47,210 bases of DNA from Methanobacteriota archaeon (GTDB lineage: Archaea; Thermoplasmatota; Poseidoniia; Poseidoniales; Thalassarchaeaceae). Each line of letters opens with the position of its first letter. Within the stretch, counting starts at the first letter, position 1. Location of the stretch: positions 1-47,210 of the forward strand of contig PBSO01000018.1 of the NCBI GenBank assembly GCA_002726275.1, written 5' to 3'. Below are positions 26,079 to 35,937 of this stretch, piece by piece. The notes beneath the pieces are model-generated. The model saw only the letters and a list, made by a program, of their open reading frames with translations. It was not told the origin of the DNA and searched no databases. Made by a program: the position numbers and the translations under genes.

Positions 26079-27329
26079 ATGAAGCGCACTGCCACTCAGG
26101 CAACATCATTCCTCCTAATCGTCAGCATGCTCCTCTCTGGTTGCTCAGGGGACGTCGTGGAAGAAATCAGTGGATGTATGGACGAATTGGCGGAAAATTA
26201 CAATCCGGACGCGACTGCAGAGGGGGAGTGCACTTACCCGGACTCTGATGGAGATGGGGTTTGGGACTTCGACGAGATTCCGGGTTGTATGGATTCCGAC
26301 GCTACGAACTATGACCCAGGGGCAACTGACGACGACCTAAGTTGTGATTACTGGGAGCCCACTTATACTGACCAGTGGGAGAAACACATTCCCGAAAATG
26401 AAGAATGCATGTGTTCTGACGGGTCCGAATACTCATTCTACTCCAGAGAGGGAGACTCGGACGTTGCAGTCCTTTTCCTGAATGGGGGGGGCGCTTGCTG
26501 GGATGAATTCACCTGCACAATTGAGAACTCGTCCTCCACTGGGGCCTATTGGCAGAATCCAACAGGGTGGGGCGGGATACTGGACCTCACCAACAGAGAG
26601 AACCCACTAATTGACGCGTCAATGGTGTTTGTCCCTTACTGCACTGGAGACGTCCACATGGGCAATGCGACTGTAAGGTACGGTGACAATGTGATGCAGC
26701 ACAAGGGGTACCCCAATGCCATGACTGCCTTTGATCACTTCGTGGAGACCTTGGGTAGCGCCACTACCTTCTATGTCCTCGGATCAAGTGGAGGAGCCAT
26801 AGCTGCAGGGTTCTTCGCGGGCAATCTAGCAGAAGCCATACCTGGTGCAAACATCACCGTATTCCACGACAGCACGGGCGGGGTCACTAGCACTGGAACT
26901 GTTGACCTAAACGCCTCTTGGGGACTACAAAACGCCACTCAGAGTTGGCTAGAAGGATTGACCTACAACGGATCCTCTCTCAACTGGAATGACATGACTA
27001 GTGCGCATCTCGACATTTTCCTTTCCATGTATGACCCAACGATTAGGATAGGCAGATTCGACTCAGCGCAGGACAATACAATGAGATACTTCAATGGACT
27101 TCTTGATAATCCGCCCGAAGACTACAACTGGAGGCTCAGGGTTTCAGAAGAACACATAGAGAGTGAGGGGTATGAAATCGCAGGATACATCGCTCCGGGC
27201 GATGGGCACGGGATTCTCTTCTCTAGTTGGTTCTATGAGTTGGAAGTTGAAGGTGTGAAATTTATGGATTGGTTCATTGAATTCATCGAGGGCGGGATGC
27301 CGGAAGATGTTTGGTGCACATCTTGTTGA
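26079..27329 (+). CDS. Secreted pectinacetylesterase/Notum-like alpha/beta hydrolase lipoprotein
   Basis: Lipobox-like MLLSGC; two GCMD repeats; VAVLFLNGGGACWDEFTC; TTFYVLGSSGGAIAAGFFAGNL; HDSTGG. Confidence 0.8.
   Translation: MKRTATQATSFLLIVSMLLSGCSGDVVEEISGCMDELAENYNPDATAEGECTYPDSDGDGVWDFDEIPGCMDSDATNYDPGATDDDLSCDYWEPTYTDQWEKHIPENEECMCSDGSEYSFYSREGDSDVAVLFLNGGGACWDEFTCTIENSSSTGAYWQNPTGWGGILDLTNRENPLIDASMVFVPYCTGDVHMGNATVRYGDNVMQHKGYPNAMTAFDHFVETLGSATTFYVLGSSGGAIAAGFFAGNLAEAIPGANITVFHDSTGGVTSTGTVDLNASWGLQNATQSWLEGLTYNGSSLNWNDMTSAHLDIFLSMYDPTIRIGRFDSAQDNTMRYFNGLLDNPPEDYNWRLRVSEEHIESEGYEIAGYIAPGDGHGILFSSWFYELEVEGVKFMDWFIEFIEGGMPEDVWCTSC
26172..26351 (+). repeat. GCMDxxAxNYDPxAT double repeat with DSDGDG linker
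   Basis: GCMDELAENYNPDATAEGECTYPDSDGDGVWDFDEIPGCMDSDATNYDPGATDDDLSCDY; same layout as in the peptide-binding protein at 10521-10703. Confidence 0.75.
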
Positions 27330-27364
27330 GTTTGTTTGATATCCTGATGCTGGGTCGCGGTTCC

Positions 27365-29407
27365 ATGTCTCGCAGAATGTCATCGTTACTAATAGTTCTA
27401 ATTCTCGTTCTCCCAGGGTGTCTTGGAACGGAAAGAATCACTGATGAGGAGACGCAGAGTCAAGAGCAAGAGGTAATTGATACGATAGAAAATGAAACGG
27501 GAATTGAGGATGAGATTCTGGAAATTGCCAATTCAGAATTTTGTGATGAGACCAACCAATTGCACTGCATGCTCCCATTCCCATCGGGAGCTTTCCTTCG
27601 AGAAGATAGCTCCGAAATCACGGGATACAGTCTGAATATAGATGGAGAGGCGATTCCCGATACCTCCTCTGCCGAGAGTGGCAATATGGTGATCCTTGAC
27701 CGCCTTGATGGATTTAGCCCGTCGACCCAGATCTTCACAGCATTCGAGTCAACACCCGATATTTCTGACATGTCAGATCAATTCGACATCTCCCCCTCAA
27801 TAGAGGAGGGCCATTCTAGCATACTACTCAACATGGACACAGGGGAGAAGGTCCACCATTGGATTGAGCTGGATGCCAGAGCCCAAGAAGGGGAGCCGAC
27901 TATACTATTCCTGAGGACCATTGAGGGACTTGATCACGATGCTGCATACGCAGTGGCTTTCAGAAATCTTGTCGATGAGGAAGGGGTGCCTATTGCACCT
28001 TCAGATGGATTCAGGGCACTCAGGGACTCAATTAATACGAGTTCCGAAGGGATAGAGGAGCAGCGCTCCGACTACGAGGTGTTGTTCGAAAAATTGGGGG
28101 ACTCTGGTTTCATTCGTGACGGTGTTCAGGCGGCGTGGTGGTTCCATACGGCATCCACTGAGTCCATCCTCGAGGATCTCCTAATTATGAGGGACGATGC
28201 AGAAATCCGGCTTGGTGAGTCTGGCATTGGTTGCACTGTTACAGAGGTTCAGGAAGACTATGCCCAGGATGGCACCTCACTGCGCCTGATTAGAGGGACT
28301 GTTACAACCCCCCACTACATGGAGGCGCAGTATGCGAGATCCCCACTAATGAGGGACTCGGCAGGTGATCCGGAGTTTGTTCAGAACAGAGAGATCGAGT
28401 TTACCATGCTCATCCCCAAGTCTCTTGCCGAGAACAATGAATCCGGTCCACTGACTGTGTTTGGACATGGACTATTCGGAGATGGGGACTCCTATGTCAT
28501 CAATGGCAGAGAGTTGGCAAATGAATACAAGACAGTAGTCATAGCCACGGACTTCAAGGGATGGAGCTCAGATGGCGACTATGACGCACTGACATTTGCT
28601 TTGGTTGACATCACTGAGTTCCAATACCAACAAGAGAGGCAGATGCAGGCAGTCATCAATCACATCTCCATGGTCAGAACGATAACAGGAGTCTGTTCAG
28701 ACATCACTGAGTTCACACATAATGGAACCAACATGATTGACAAAGACACTGTGAACTACATAGGAATCTCACTCGGGGGACTTAGGGGCCCTTCCCTACT
28801 CGCCATGGTTCCAGAACTAGAGTGGGGGGTTCTTTGGGTGGGTGGGACGTCTTTCACTCACCAGGTAGAGAGGTCAACACACTATGGCTCTGAAGAAAAC
28901 CCCAGTGAGTTCTACCAACTTCTTTCCAGTGACCTGTCACTGCCTTCCAGAATGGACAGGACGATTGCCATAGCGCTACTTCAATCAATATGGGACTCTA
29001 CCGATGGGGAGACTTTCCTGCCATTCAGAGAAACCGGCTTTGGCGACATGCTAGAGCCTTTCGACATGTTCTACCTGACGTCCATGATGGATGCCCAGGT
29101 GACCACCCTTTCCGCAGATAGGGCCGTCAGGACAGGGAACGTTCCAGTTGTCAATGGATCTGCTTATCACCCATTTGGGGCCGAAATCGTTGATGGTCCC
29201 ATCAATGGTTCTTCCGCCGCCTACTTTGATGGCGACTTCCCCCCACTCCCCACAGGAAATACGAATGGCCCAATGTGGCATCATTCTCTGGCCCACAATC
29301 TGGTCTTGGAAGTTCCAGAAGCCAAGATGATGGCATATGGGTACCTGCTAACGGGGATCCTAGTGGATTATTGTGATCCGAGCTGCACCTTTGAGGGCGA
29401 CTGGTAA
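27365..29407 (+). CDS. Secreted lipoprotein, alpha/beta hydrolase (lipase-like)
   Basis: MSRRMSSLLIVLILVLPGCLG lipoprotein signal; TVFGHGLFGDGDSYV; NYIGISLGGLRGPSLLAMVPE. Confidence 0.72.
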   Translation: MSRRMSSLLIVLILVLPGCLGTERITDEETQSQEQEVIDTIENETGIEDEILEIANSEFCDETNQLHCMLPFPSGAFLREDSSEITGYSLNIDGEAIPDTSSAESGNMVILDRLDGFSPSTQIFTAFESTPDISDMSDQFDISPSIEEGHSSILLNMDTGEKVHHWIELDARAQEGEPTILFLRTIEGLDHDAAYAVAFRNLVDEEGVPIAPSDGFRALRDSINTSSEGIEEQRSDYEVLFEKLGDSGFIRDGVQAAWWFHTASTESILEDLLIMRDDAEIRLGESGIGCTVTEVQEDYAQDGTSLRLIRGTVTTPHYMEAQYARSPLMRDSAGDPEFVQNREIEFTMLIPKSLAENNESGPLTVFGHGLFGDGDSYVINGRELANEYKTVVIATDFKGWSSDGDYDALTFALVDITEFQYQQERQMQAVINHISMVRTITGVCSDITEFTHNGTNMIDKDTVNYIGISLGGLRGPSLLAMVPELEWGVLWVGGTSFTHQVERSTHYGSEENPSEFYQLLSSDLSLPSRMDRTIAIALLQSIWDSTDGETFLPFRETGFGDMLEPFDMFYLTSMMDAQVTTLSADRAVRTGNVPVVNGSAYHPFGAEIVDGPINGSSAAYFDGDFPPLPTGNTNGPMWHHSLAHNLVLEVPEAKMMAYGYLLTGILVDYCDPSCTFEGDW

Positions 29408-30025
29408 TCATCCAACTGGCTCTCCGCCTTCACCTAGGAAGGCGAGTCTCTTGAGACCATCAATTCGCACCAGGTAGTCAATTACTGAGAGAGGCATTGT
29501 GGCACCTAGGACCTCCCTAACTGCACCTATGTCTGCAATTGTGGACATCATCCTAGAGGTTTCCCTGACTCTCCAACCCTCATATTTTCCCCTGTTTTCG
29601 AGTGGGGCGTTCACAACATCCCAACCGCTCTTACTGTAGAGTTCGGCGGTTTCAGAGTCACTCGTGAACAGTGTACCTGGGCCTCCATGATACCTCTCGG
29701 CATGAGAGACCCAGTTGGGTGGGTCGTCAATATCGGGGATAGTCACTATCTGGAAATCTTCTAATTTTTCACCCGATTCTGCCCAAGCCTCGATCATTGC
29801 CCTCCTCTCCTCGGCAGACCATGGGTTCCTAAGGGTCTCAGGACGATTTGAGGACCCTATGGCCAATATTATCTTCGACCCTGGACATTTTTCGTGCCTC
29901 CATTCAATTGCCGCTGTAATGAGCAACTCGTGACCCTTGTGAAACGGCTGAAATCTACCTAATATCACGATACCGGACATCGGTGGATTTTCAGGAGGCT
30001 TGGGCGATAATTGTAATTCTGACAT
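29408..30025 (-). CDS. nadM: Nicotinamide-nucleotide adenylyltransferase (archaeal NadM type)
   Basis: SGIVILGRFQPFHKGHELLITAAIEW; IILAIGSSNRPETLRNPWSAEERRAMIEAW; VREVLGATMPLSVIDYL. Confidence 0.88.
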   Translation of the reverse strand: MSELQLSPKPPENPPMSGIVILGRFQPFHKGHELLITAAIEWRHEKCPGSKIILAIGSSNRPETLRNPWSAEERRAMIEAWAESGEKLEDFQIVTIPDIDDPPNWVSHAERYHGGPGTLFTSDSETAELYSKSGWDVVNAPLENRGKYEGWRVRETSRMMSTIADIGAVREVLGATMPLSVIDYLVRIDGLKRLAFLGEGGEPVG

Positions 30026-30705
30026 TAAAACCCCTCAATGAAATCCAATAAATTTTGATCGCCGAGATACCAAGATAATGGATCCAAGTACTCCCTGCCG
30101 ATCAAAAGGGAGTGGCCCTCCCTTCTTGACTTGTCCATGATATCAAACAGACTACCGGAAGAATCCTGGTGTGACTCCATAGTTGGTAAAATCCGAGGAT
30201 CCATGGCCGGATCCATGGTCTCTCCAAGCCCCTCTCTTCTTGACATCCAGTCGATTACTACAGATTCAACAAAAGAAGATCTATCGGTATTTGCAATTAT
30301 TTCTGAGAAATTTCTCCATATCTCCGGTTTCAGAAACGATTCCGTTCCCGCCACATCAGTCCCAGAGTTTGGTTCAACATACAAGAACAATCTAGCATCC
30401 CAACACCTCCACTCCCCTGTTGAAGACCAGTGAGAAAGGAGTAGGAGGAGCTCTAACTTGTCCTCGATCTTGAGATTCTGATTCGGCAGGGTTGCGTTCT
30501 GATTGATTTCCCCTATCCTATCGGCCCATTCCAAAACTTCTCCTTCCAAGTCTATGTCGAATTGCCGATGCAGTGATTCCACTTGTGCCGGCCTAGTTTC
30601 CCTGATTGACATCCCCTCCATTCCTGAAATGACTTCTCCCAGAGGGATCGATAGCAAATTGGTTAACGAGTCGCGATTGACTAGCGAGATGATAACATCC
30701 ACCAT
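30025..30705 (-). CDS. Conserved-context protein of unknown function
   Basis: 226 aa ORF; stop overlaps the nadM start (TAATG), suggesting translational coupling; no family recognised. Confidence 0.65.
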   Translation of the reverse strand: MVDVIISLVNRDSLTNLLSIPLGEVISGMEGMSIRETRPAQVESLHRQFDIDLEGEVLEWADRIGEINQNATLPNQNLKIEDKLELLLLLSHWSSTGEWRCWDARLFLYVEPNSGTDVAGTESFLKPEIWRNFSEIIANTDRSSFVESVVIDWMSRREGLGETMDPAMDPRILPTMESHQDSSGSLFDIMDKSRREGHSLLIGREYLDPLSWYLGDQNLLDFIEGF

Positions 30706-30838
30706 GGGAGTCTCGTGTCAACCAGACGGCGATATGAGATGAACCCTCGCTTGAGGGGACAATGCCCATTGACGCCACCGAATTCAAGAACTTGGGTGGT
30801 TGCGCTGAATACAACCACGAAACGGGAAGTGTGCAAAC

Positions 30839-31957
30839 TTGGCGACTATCGAAGAGCAAATCAAGTCCCTCGAAGAGGAGATTGGAAAAACTCAGAAAAA
30901 TAAGGCCACGAATGCCCATATTGGAAAACTCAAGGCGAAGATTGCAGCTTTGAAGGCCCGGAAAGAGAAAGCTCAGGCTCATGCGAAGTCTAGCGGAGGA
31001 GGGCATGGTTTCGAAGTCAAAAAGTCGGGGGATGCCTCTGTGTCATTGGTAGGCTTCCCAAGTGTGGGGAAGTCTAGCCTTATTTCCCAATTGACTGAGG
31101 TTGAGTCTGAAGTGGGGAATTTTGCATTTACAACCCTTACTTGCATCCCTGGGCTTATGGAGCACAGGGGTGCGAAAATACAGATTCTCGATTTGCCGGG
31201 GCTAATCAAAGGGGCTGCCGATGGAAAGGGCAGAGGCAGAGAGATTCTGAATGTAATCAGGGGATCTGACATGGTTCTGTATGTTGTTGATCCATTTCAG
31301 GATTCGCACTTCGACATTTTGGACAGAGAACTCTGGATGTCAGGGATGAGGCTCAATCAGGAAATTCCACAAGTGTATGTGACGAGAACCGACAGGGGGG
31401 GAATAGTCGTAAGGTCTACTGTCGAGCAGACTAACCTGACCGATGAGGATATTCAGGGGATAATCAGGAGTTTCGGCATAGTTTCTGCCACAGTTACCCT
31501 TAGGACCGATGTTACTGACGATCACATCGTTGATACTCTTGCAGGAAACAGAATCTACAACAGGGCGGTGGTCGTCGTGAACAAAATTGACTTGGCTACT
31601 GAGGATGACCTTGCTAAAACTCGGGCGATGCTACCTCCCGGATGGCCGGTTCTAGAGGTATCGGCGAAAACAGGAGAGGGGATTAATGAGATGAAGGACT
31701 TCATATTTGATAATCTGCACTTCATGTCGGTTTATCTCAAGCCCCAGGGTCAAGATGCGGACATGGTAGAACCCCTGATTGTGAAGGACACCTCCACTGT
31801 ACGGGATGTCTGCGTGAAGTTGCATCGGGACTTTGTTAGGAAATTCAGATATGCACGAGTCAAGGGACCGAGCGCCAAATTTGACTGGCAGAGGGTCGGC
31901 CTTGATCACCGACTTGGCGATGGGGACGTCCTAACTGTAATTCTCAGAAAGTCGTGA
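30839..31957 (+). CDS. DRG-family (Obg-like) GTPase with TGS domain
   Basis: IEEQIKSLEEEIGKTQKNKATNAHIGKLKAKIAALK; LVGFPSVGKSSLISQLTEVESEVGNFAFTTLTCIPGLMEHRGAKIQILDLPGLIKGAADGKGRGREIL; C-terminal TGS. TTG start. Confidence 0.93.
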   Translation: MATIEEQIKSLEEEIGKTQKNKATNAHIGKLKAKIAALKARKEKAQAHAKSSGGGHGFEVKKSGDASVSLVGFPSVGKSSLISQLTEVESEVGNFAFTTLTCIPGLMEHRGAKIQILDLPGLIKGAADGKGRGREILNVIRGSDMVLYVVDPFQDSHFDILDRELWMSGMRLNQEIPQVYVTRTDRGGIVVRSTVEQTNLTDEDIQGIIRSFGIVSATVTLRTDVTDDHIVDTLAGNRIYNRAVVVVNKIDLATEDDLAKTRAMLPPGWPVLEVSAKTGEGINEMKDFIFDNLHFMSVYLKPQGQDADMVEPLIVKDTSTVRDVCVKLHRDFVRKFRYARVKGPSAKFDWQRVGLDHRLGDGDVLTVILRKS

Positions 31958-31993
31958 GCGATGAATTGACCTTTGGTAGCCTCTCGGAAGACC

Positions 31994-32755
31994 ATGGATG
32001 GCAGCATGGGAGACCTTCTTCCTCGGGCTGAATTGCGCGGCCTTATTGCTCATCTAAGAAGAAGAGCGTACATCCTAGTAGGGGTTTTCTTCTTTGGTTT
32101 TCTAGGTGGATTCCCGGCCTCAGGGGAAGCTATTGAGTGGCTTCTTGACTCTTCCTCGTACCGTCCCGATGGCGTTGAGATTGTTATTCTCCATCCCATG
32201 GAGGCAATTCTTCTGAGGCTCAGGATTGGTGTTAACGTTGGAGTCATTCTTGCTTCACTAATCCTGATGTGCGACATATCGTGGAATGGGAAGAAAATAG
32301 TCGCTGAGTCGAGAAGGACGGGGATGCACGATAATGGGAGCATCAGTGGAGTCTTGTTGGTTATCCTTCTAGCATTCCTACTGGGCGGATTGGGGGCCGC
32401 ATACTCTCATGGCGTTCTTGTCCCCCTCCTACTTGACTACCTGTCTGATGACGCTGCTTCTGCAGGATTGGCGACAACATGGCAATTGCAATCCTGGGTC
32501 GGATTCATCACAGGACTATATTTCGCATCCATACTTGGCTTCCAGGTCCCATTAATTGCTTCAATTCTACTAAGGGGAGACATTATCGATAGGAGTTCGA
32601 TTTCTGACAATAGAGGCAACCTGTGGTTCGCTGGACTGATACTTGGTGCGCTCATCTCCCCCCCTGACCCAGTCTCTATGTTTCTTGTCGCGGGCCCGAT
32701 GCTCCTCCTTCTGGAGGTTTCATTGGTTGTAGACAAGATGACTAGGAATCAATAG
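31994..32755 (+). CDS. Divergent TatC-like Sec-independent translocase protein
   Basis: AHLRRRAYILVGVFFFGFLGGF; HPMEAILLRLRIGVNVGVILASLIL; GFQVPLIASILLRGDII; LILGALISPPDPVSMFLVAGPMLLLLEVSLV matches the TatC layout. Start uncertain (ORF from 31973). Confidence 0.7.
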   Translation: MDGSMGDLLPRAELRGLIAHLRRRAYILVGVFFFGFLGGFPASGEAIEWLLDSSSYRPDGVEIVILHPMEAILLRLRIGVNVGVILASLILMCDISWNGKKIVAESRRTGMHDNGSISGVLLVILLAFLLGGLGAAYSHGVLVPLLLDYLSDDAASAGLATTWQLQSWVGFITGLYFASILGFQVPLIASILLRGDIIDRSSISDNRGNLWFAGLILGALISPPDPVSMFLVAGPMLLLLEVSLVVDKMTRNQ

Positions 32756-34712
32756 ATATCCCCCTATTCTTTGCGTCCTCAGCCCTAGCAGCAGCTCTTC
32801 CGTCTTCCAAATCGACAATTCTCATCATGAAGGCCCCAATTAAGATCAGCAAAGAGATGCTGAAAACTCCGACCCTGCTATCGAACATGACAGTCAATGT
32901 GGCATATAGGAGTGGCCCAATGAATGCAGCCACCTTCCCGAAGAAGCCGAAGAAGCCGAAGAACTCTGCGCTCCTGGTCTCGGGGACCATTTGCCCGAAC
33001 ATGCTTCTTGACAGACCTTGGGAGCCGCCGAGAAGCGTGCCCATGCCGCAGCCCAGAATTAGGAACTGGAGGCCGACGGACAATCCAAGTGGCTCCCAAA
33101 CTATGTCCCTGACCGTCTCTGGAATTACATCTATAGGACCATCTCCGAGACTTGTAGGGTGATCCACCCCAACCGCACTCGATGAATCCAGGGGCCCACC
33201 CGACACGCTAGCGCTGAATCTAGAATCCTCCATCGAGGACAGGAATTCTCCTATCAAAGCCTGATCTTTGACTGAGACCATGTATGGATTGTCTTCAGCA
33301 GCTCCCCACTTCCAATCGTAAATGCCGCTATTCTCACCAATCTGTACAGGCAGTATTTCAGAGAATTGCCCCGCCCATGCCTGCTCGTCAAATTCATCTT
33401 CCGAGAAATCGGTCTTCTGTGCAATACTGTGATCAAAGTTCCAGTTCATGTATGATACGTATGATCCCGCTGTGCTCAGCCGTTCCTGGAGCCATGTCTG
33501 CGGCAGACCCGAGGGGCTGTCCATGTAATCGAGAGGGTCAGTGCCTGCTTCCGCTTCCTCGGCATTGGTGGCCCAGTCTCCATCAATATCGTCGTCATAT
33601 GAGTCGGCGATGCCGTCCCCATCCGAATCCCACTCGAATAGAACATCATGCTGGTCATGAGCGTCTAACGAGAGGGGGGCGAATGCACATGCTGCGAAGC
33701 ATAGTACCACCCATCCAACGAGAGAGGCGTTCAAGGCCTTCTTAGTGCCCCATTTATTTGCAAGATGTGTGAATCCCAAAGCGCTTGGCCATGCTACGAA
33801 TTGAATAGCTAAAATCGTGATCATCAGTTCCGTAGTCGTGACTCCGAGAACGGTGGATCCAAAAACGCCCCCCATTGCAGTTACGGTGTTAATCCCATCA
33901 ATGAAGAAGAAGTAGGCTAGCATGTAGATGAAGAGTGTTCGGAACTTACTGACTTCCTTTAGGGTCTTGATGACCTCTGAATAAGCACCGCCCTTGGAGA
34001 AGAGCATCTTGAGCCAAGTGTCGCTGAATGTTTCTTCTGGGGATTTGTTATCCAGTGGTGGCTCTGGTACGTACTTGAAAGTCAATAGTGCGAAACCGTA
34101 CCACCAAACACCCGCAGAAGCCAGACATAGCCTGATTACGAAATCTCCACCGATTCCAAGAACCAGGATGAAGTGCAAGAGAAGGAGAATGCCCCCTCCG
34201 AGGTAGCCATACGCGAATGCGCGATTGGAAATATCGTCCATCTCATCGTCAGTGCCCATGTGAGGCAGCATGGCATTGTAGAATACGCCAGCACCATTCA
34301 GACCTATGTTGGCGAGAAGGAAGAATACCATCAGCCATATCCACTCTGAACCATCATAAAGGAAGTCGAATCCTATCAGGAAGGTCGAGCCCGCGCCAAC
34401 ATATGTCAGATATTTCAGCCATCTCATTTTGATTGGCTTCCTATCTGCTATGACTCCAAAGGCAGGAGCCAGAACTGCGACCATCAATGTGGCTGCAGCT
34501 ACTGCATACGCCCAAACAGCGTCACCTGTCATATCGATATTTCCAATTGTAGTGGTAAGCCCGTTGGCCTCCAGGAATAAGTATGCATACCAAGCAGGTA
34601 GGATCGCTACAGTGACGCTCGTCTCAAATGCAGACTTTCCCCAATCATAGAAAGCGTACCCTCTTACTGCTTGCGGATCCGAGGCCCGGTCCAATTCTAC
34701 TGTATCTGACAT
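32742..34712 (-). CDS. MFS transporter (Atg22/UMF1-like) with TSP3-like extracytoplasmic insertion
   Basis: GYAFYDWGKSAFETSVTVAILPAWYA; FYNAMLPHMGTDDEMDDISNRAFAYGYLGGG; GGSQGLSRSMFGQMVPETRSAEFFGFFGFFGKVAAFIGP; ~190-aa soluble insert. Confidence 0.87.
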   Translation of the reverse strand: MSDTVELDRASDPQAVRGYAFYDWGKSAFETSVTVAILPAWYAYLFLEANGLTTTIGNIDMTGDAVWAYAVAAATLMVAVLAPAFGVIADRKPIKMRWLKYLTYVGAGSTFLIGFDFLYDGSEWIWLMVFFLLANIGLNGAGVFYNAMLPHMGTDDEMDDISNRAFAYGYLGGGILLLLHFILVLGIGGDFVIRLCLASAGVWWYGFALLTFKYVPEPPLDNKSPEETFSDTWLKMLFSKGGAYSEVIKTLKEVSKFRTLFIYMLAYFFFIDGINTVTAMGGVFGSTVLGVTTTELMITILAIQFVAWPSALGFTHLANKWGTKKALNASLVGWVVLCFAACAFAPLSLDAHDQHDVLFEWDSDGDGIADSYDDDIDGDWATNAEEAEAGTDPLDYMDSPSGLPQTWLQERLSTAGSYVSYMNWNFDHSIAQKTDFSEDEFDEQAWAGQFSEILPVQIGENSGIYDWKWGAAEDNPYMVSVKDQALIGEFLSSMEDSRFSASVSGGPLDSSSAVGVDHPTSLGDGPIDVIPETVRDIVWEPLGLSVGLQFLILGCGMGTLLGGSQGLSRSMFGQMVPETRSAEFFGFFGFFGKVAAFIGPLLYATLTVMFDSRVGVFSISLLILIGAFMMRIVDLEDGRAAARAEDAKNRGISIDS

Positions 34713-35934
34713 GGTTATACCTGAACCTCGTCCATGCAGAGAGGTAATTATCCTTGCCGCTAACACAATTGCTTTGTTAATTCCTTATGGGCCTGCATTC
34801 TCTCGGGAGTTCGTGGTCGACCTAGGCGCTTGGGAGCAGCCGGCGGAAAACTCAGTCCCGGCGTTGGTGCATGGAATCAAATTCTCGGACGGTGTTGAGT
34901 TTGACATCAGGATGGATGGTGATGGCGAACTAGTGGTTTATCACGATGAGTTCGTTCCGGGCGAGGGAGGTATTGCTGAGAGGTGCATCGAAAGTTTGTC
35001 AACCAGTGAGTTGAAATCTAAAGGCGTTGTTACTTTCGATGAGCTCCTTTCCAATTCTAATTTTACTGATGCATGGGGGTCGACTGGGAAAACTGTGGAC
35101 ATAGAAATAAAAATTCCCCATCCAGTCACAAAAATAGATACTGATCAATATTTGGAGTCTGTTTTTGATCTCATTAATGAGGGAGTCGGGCCATTAGATC
35201 TCCCTGACAAAACCACCATAGTTTCCAGTTTCTCCCCTAGAATATCCACTGTTGCAAAATCTTCATCCTTCGAAATTCCAGTTACTAGGCTGATGCCGAG
35301 AATCAGATCATGGGGGAGATACTGGAGGATAAAGAGGATAGTAGCGATGCCGCATTTTGCCATGACATCTGTTCCAACCATGGCCAGTAGTTTCAGGGAA
35401 GAGGGAATGGAGTCAATTGGGATGGCTCTTGATTACATCGTCGGATGGACTAGGTTCGTTGGCCCTGGGAAGACTGTCGGGATTCGGGGAAAGGGGCTTC
35501 GAAGACTCCACAAGTCTCTGAGGGGCATGGGGATATTTGTTTGGCCTGCTCCCCTGGGTATCGAGGACGATCTCATTGATGCCGGGGTCTCACTAGTTTC
35601 TGACAATATGAATCCGGACTTGTTTGTCAAGCCCGATGGCAGTGTCAGATGGCCCAGACCGGCCAGTCAGCCATTGGACGATGAATGGAGGGATGCCTTC
35701 ACTTCATCGGATGTTGATGAGTATGGGGACTTGATCAGAGAGGCTAGTTCCTCCCTGCCCGAGTGGAACGAGTTGTCATCGGAAAGGAAATCAGAGATTG
35801 TGGTACAGAGAGGGAGGAGGTCATTCTGGCAGGGTTCAGAGGAAAAATGGAAGAGTGAATCTGAGCTTGGTTTGCCATGGGGGTGCCCTAGAATCATAGG
35901 TCATAGGGGCTCTGGAAAAACGCACGGTGGTTAG
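34711..35934 (+). CDS. Glycerophosphodiester phosphodiesterase-like protein with HRG motif at the C-terminus (atypical)
   Basis: AENSVPALVHGIKFSDGVEFDIRMDGDGELVVYHDE (GDPD core) near the N-terminus; C-terminus CPRIIGHRGSGKTHGG. Start codon uncertain. Confidence 0.7.
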   Translation: MVIPEPRPCREVIILAANTIALLIPYGPAFSREFVVDLGAWEQPAENSVPALVHGIKFSDGVEFDIRMDGDGELVVYHDEFVPGEGGIAERCIESLSTSELKSKGVVTFDELLSNSNFTDAWGSTGKTVDIEIKIPHPVTKIDTDQYLESVFDLINEGVGPLDLPDKTTIVSSFSPRISTVAKSSSFEIPVTRLMPRIRSWGRYWRIKRIVAMPHFAMTSVPTMASSFREEGMESIGMALDYIVGWTRFVGPGKTVGIRGKGLRRLHKSLRGMGIFVWPAPLGIEDDLIDAGVSLVSDNMNPDLFVKPDGSVRWPRPASQPLDDEWRDAFTSSDVDEYGDLIREASSSLPEWNELSSERKSEIVVQRGRRSFWQGSEEKWKSESELGLPWGCPRIIGHRGSGKTHGG

Positions 35935-35937
35935 TTA

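Noticed and set aside
30762-30953. 63-aa plus-strand ORF overlapping the DRG GTPase start (MPIDATEFKNLGGCAEYNHETGSVQTW...)
   Set aside because: Its first 26 residues look protein-like, but the rest is an out-of-frame copy of the DRG 5' end; the DRG start (ATIEEQIKSLEEEIGKTQKNKAT) is complete without it. Not enough to claim a gene or a frameshift.
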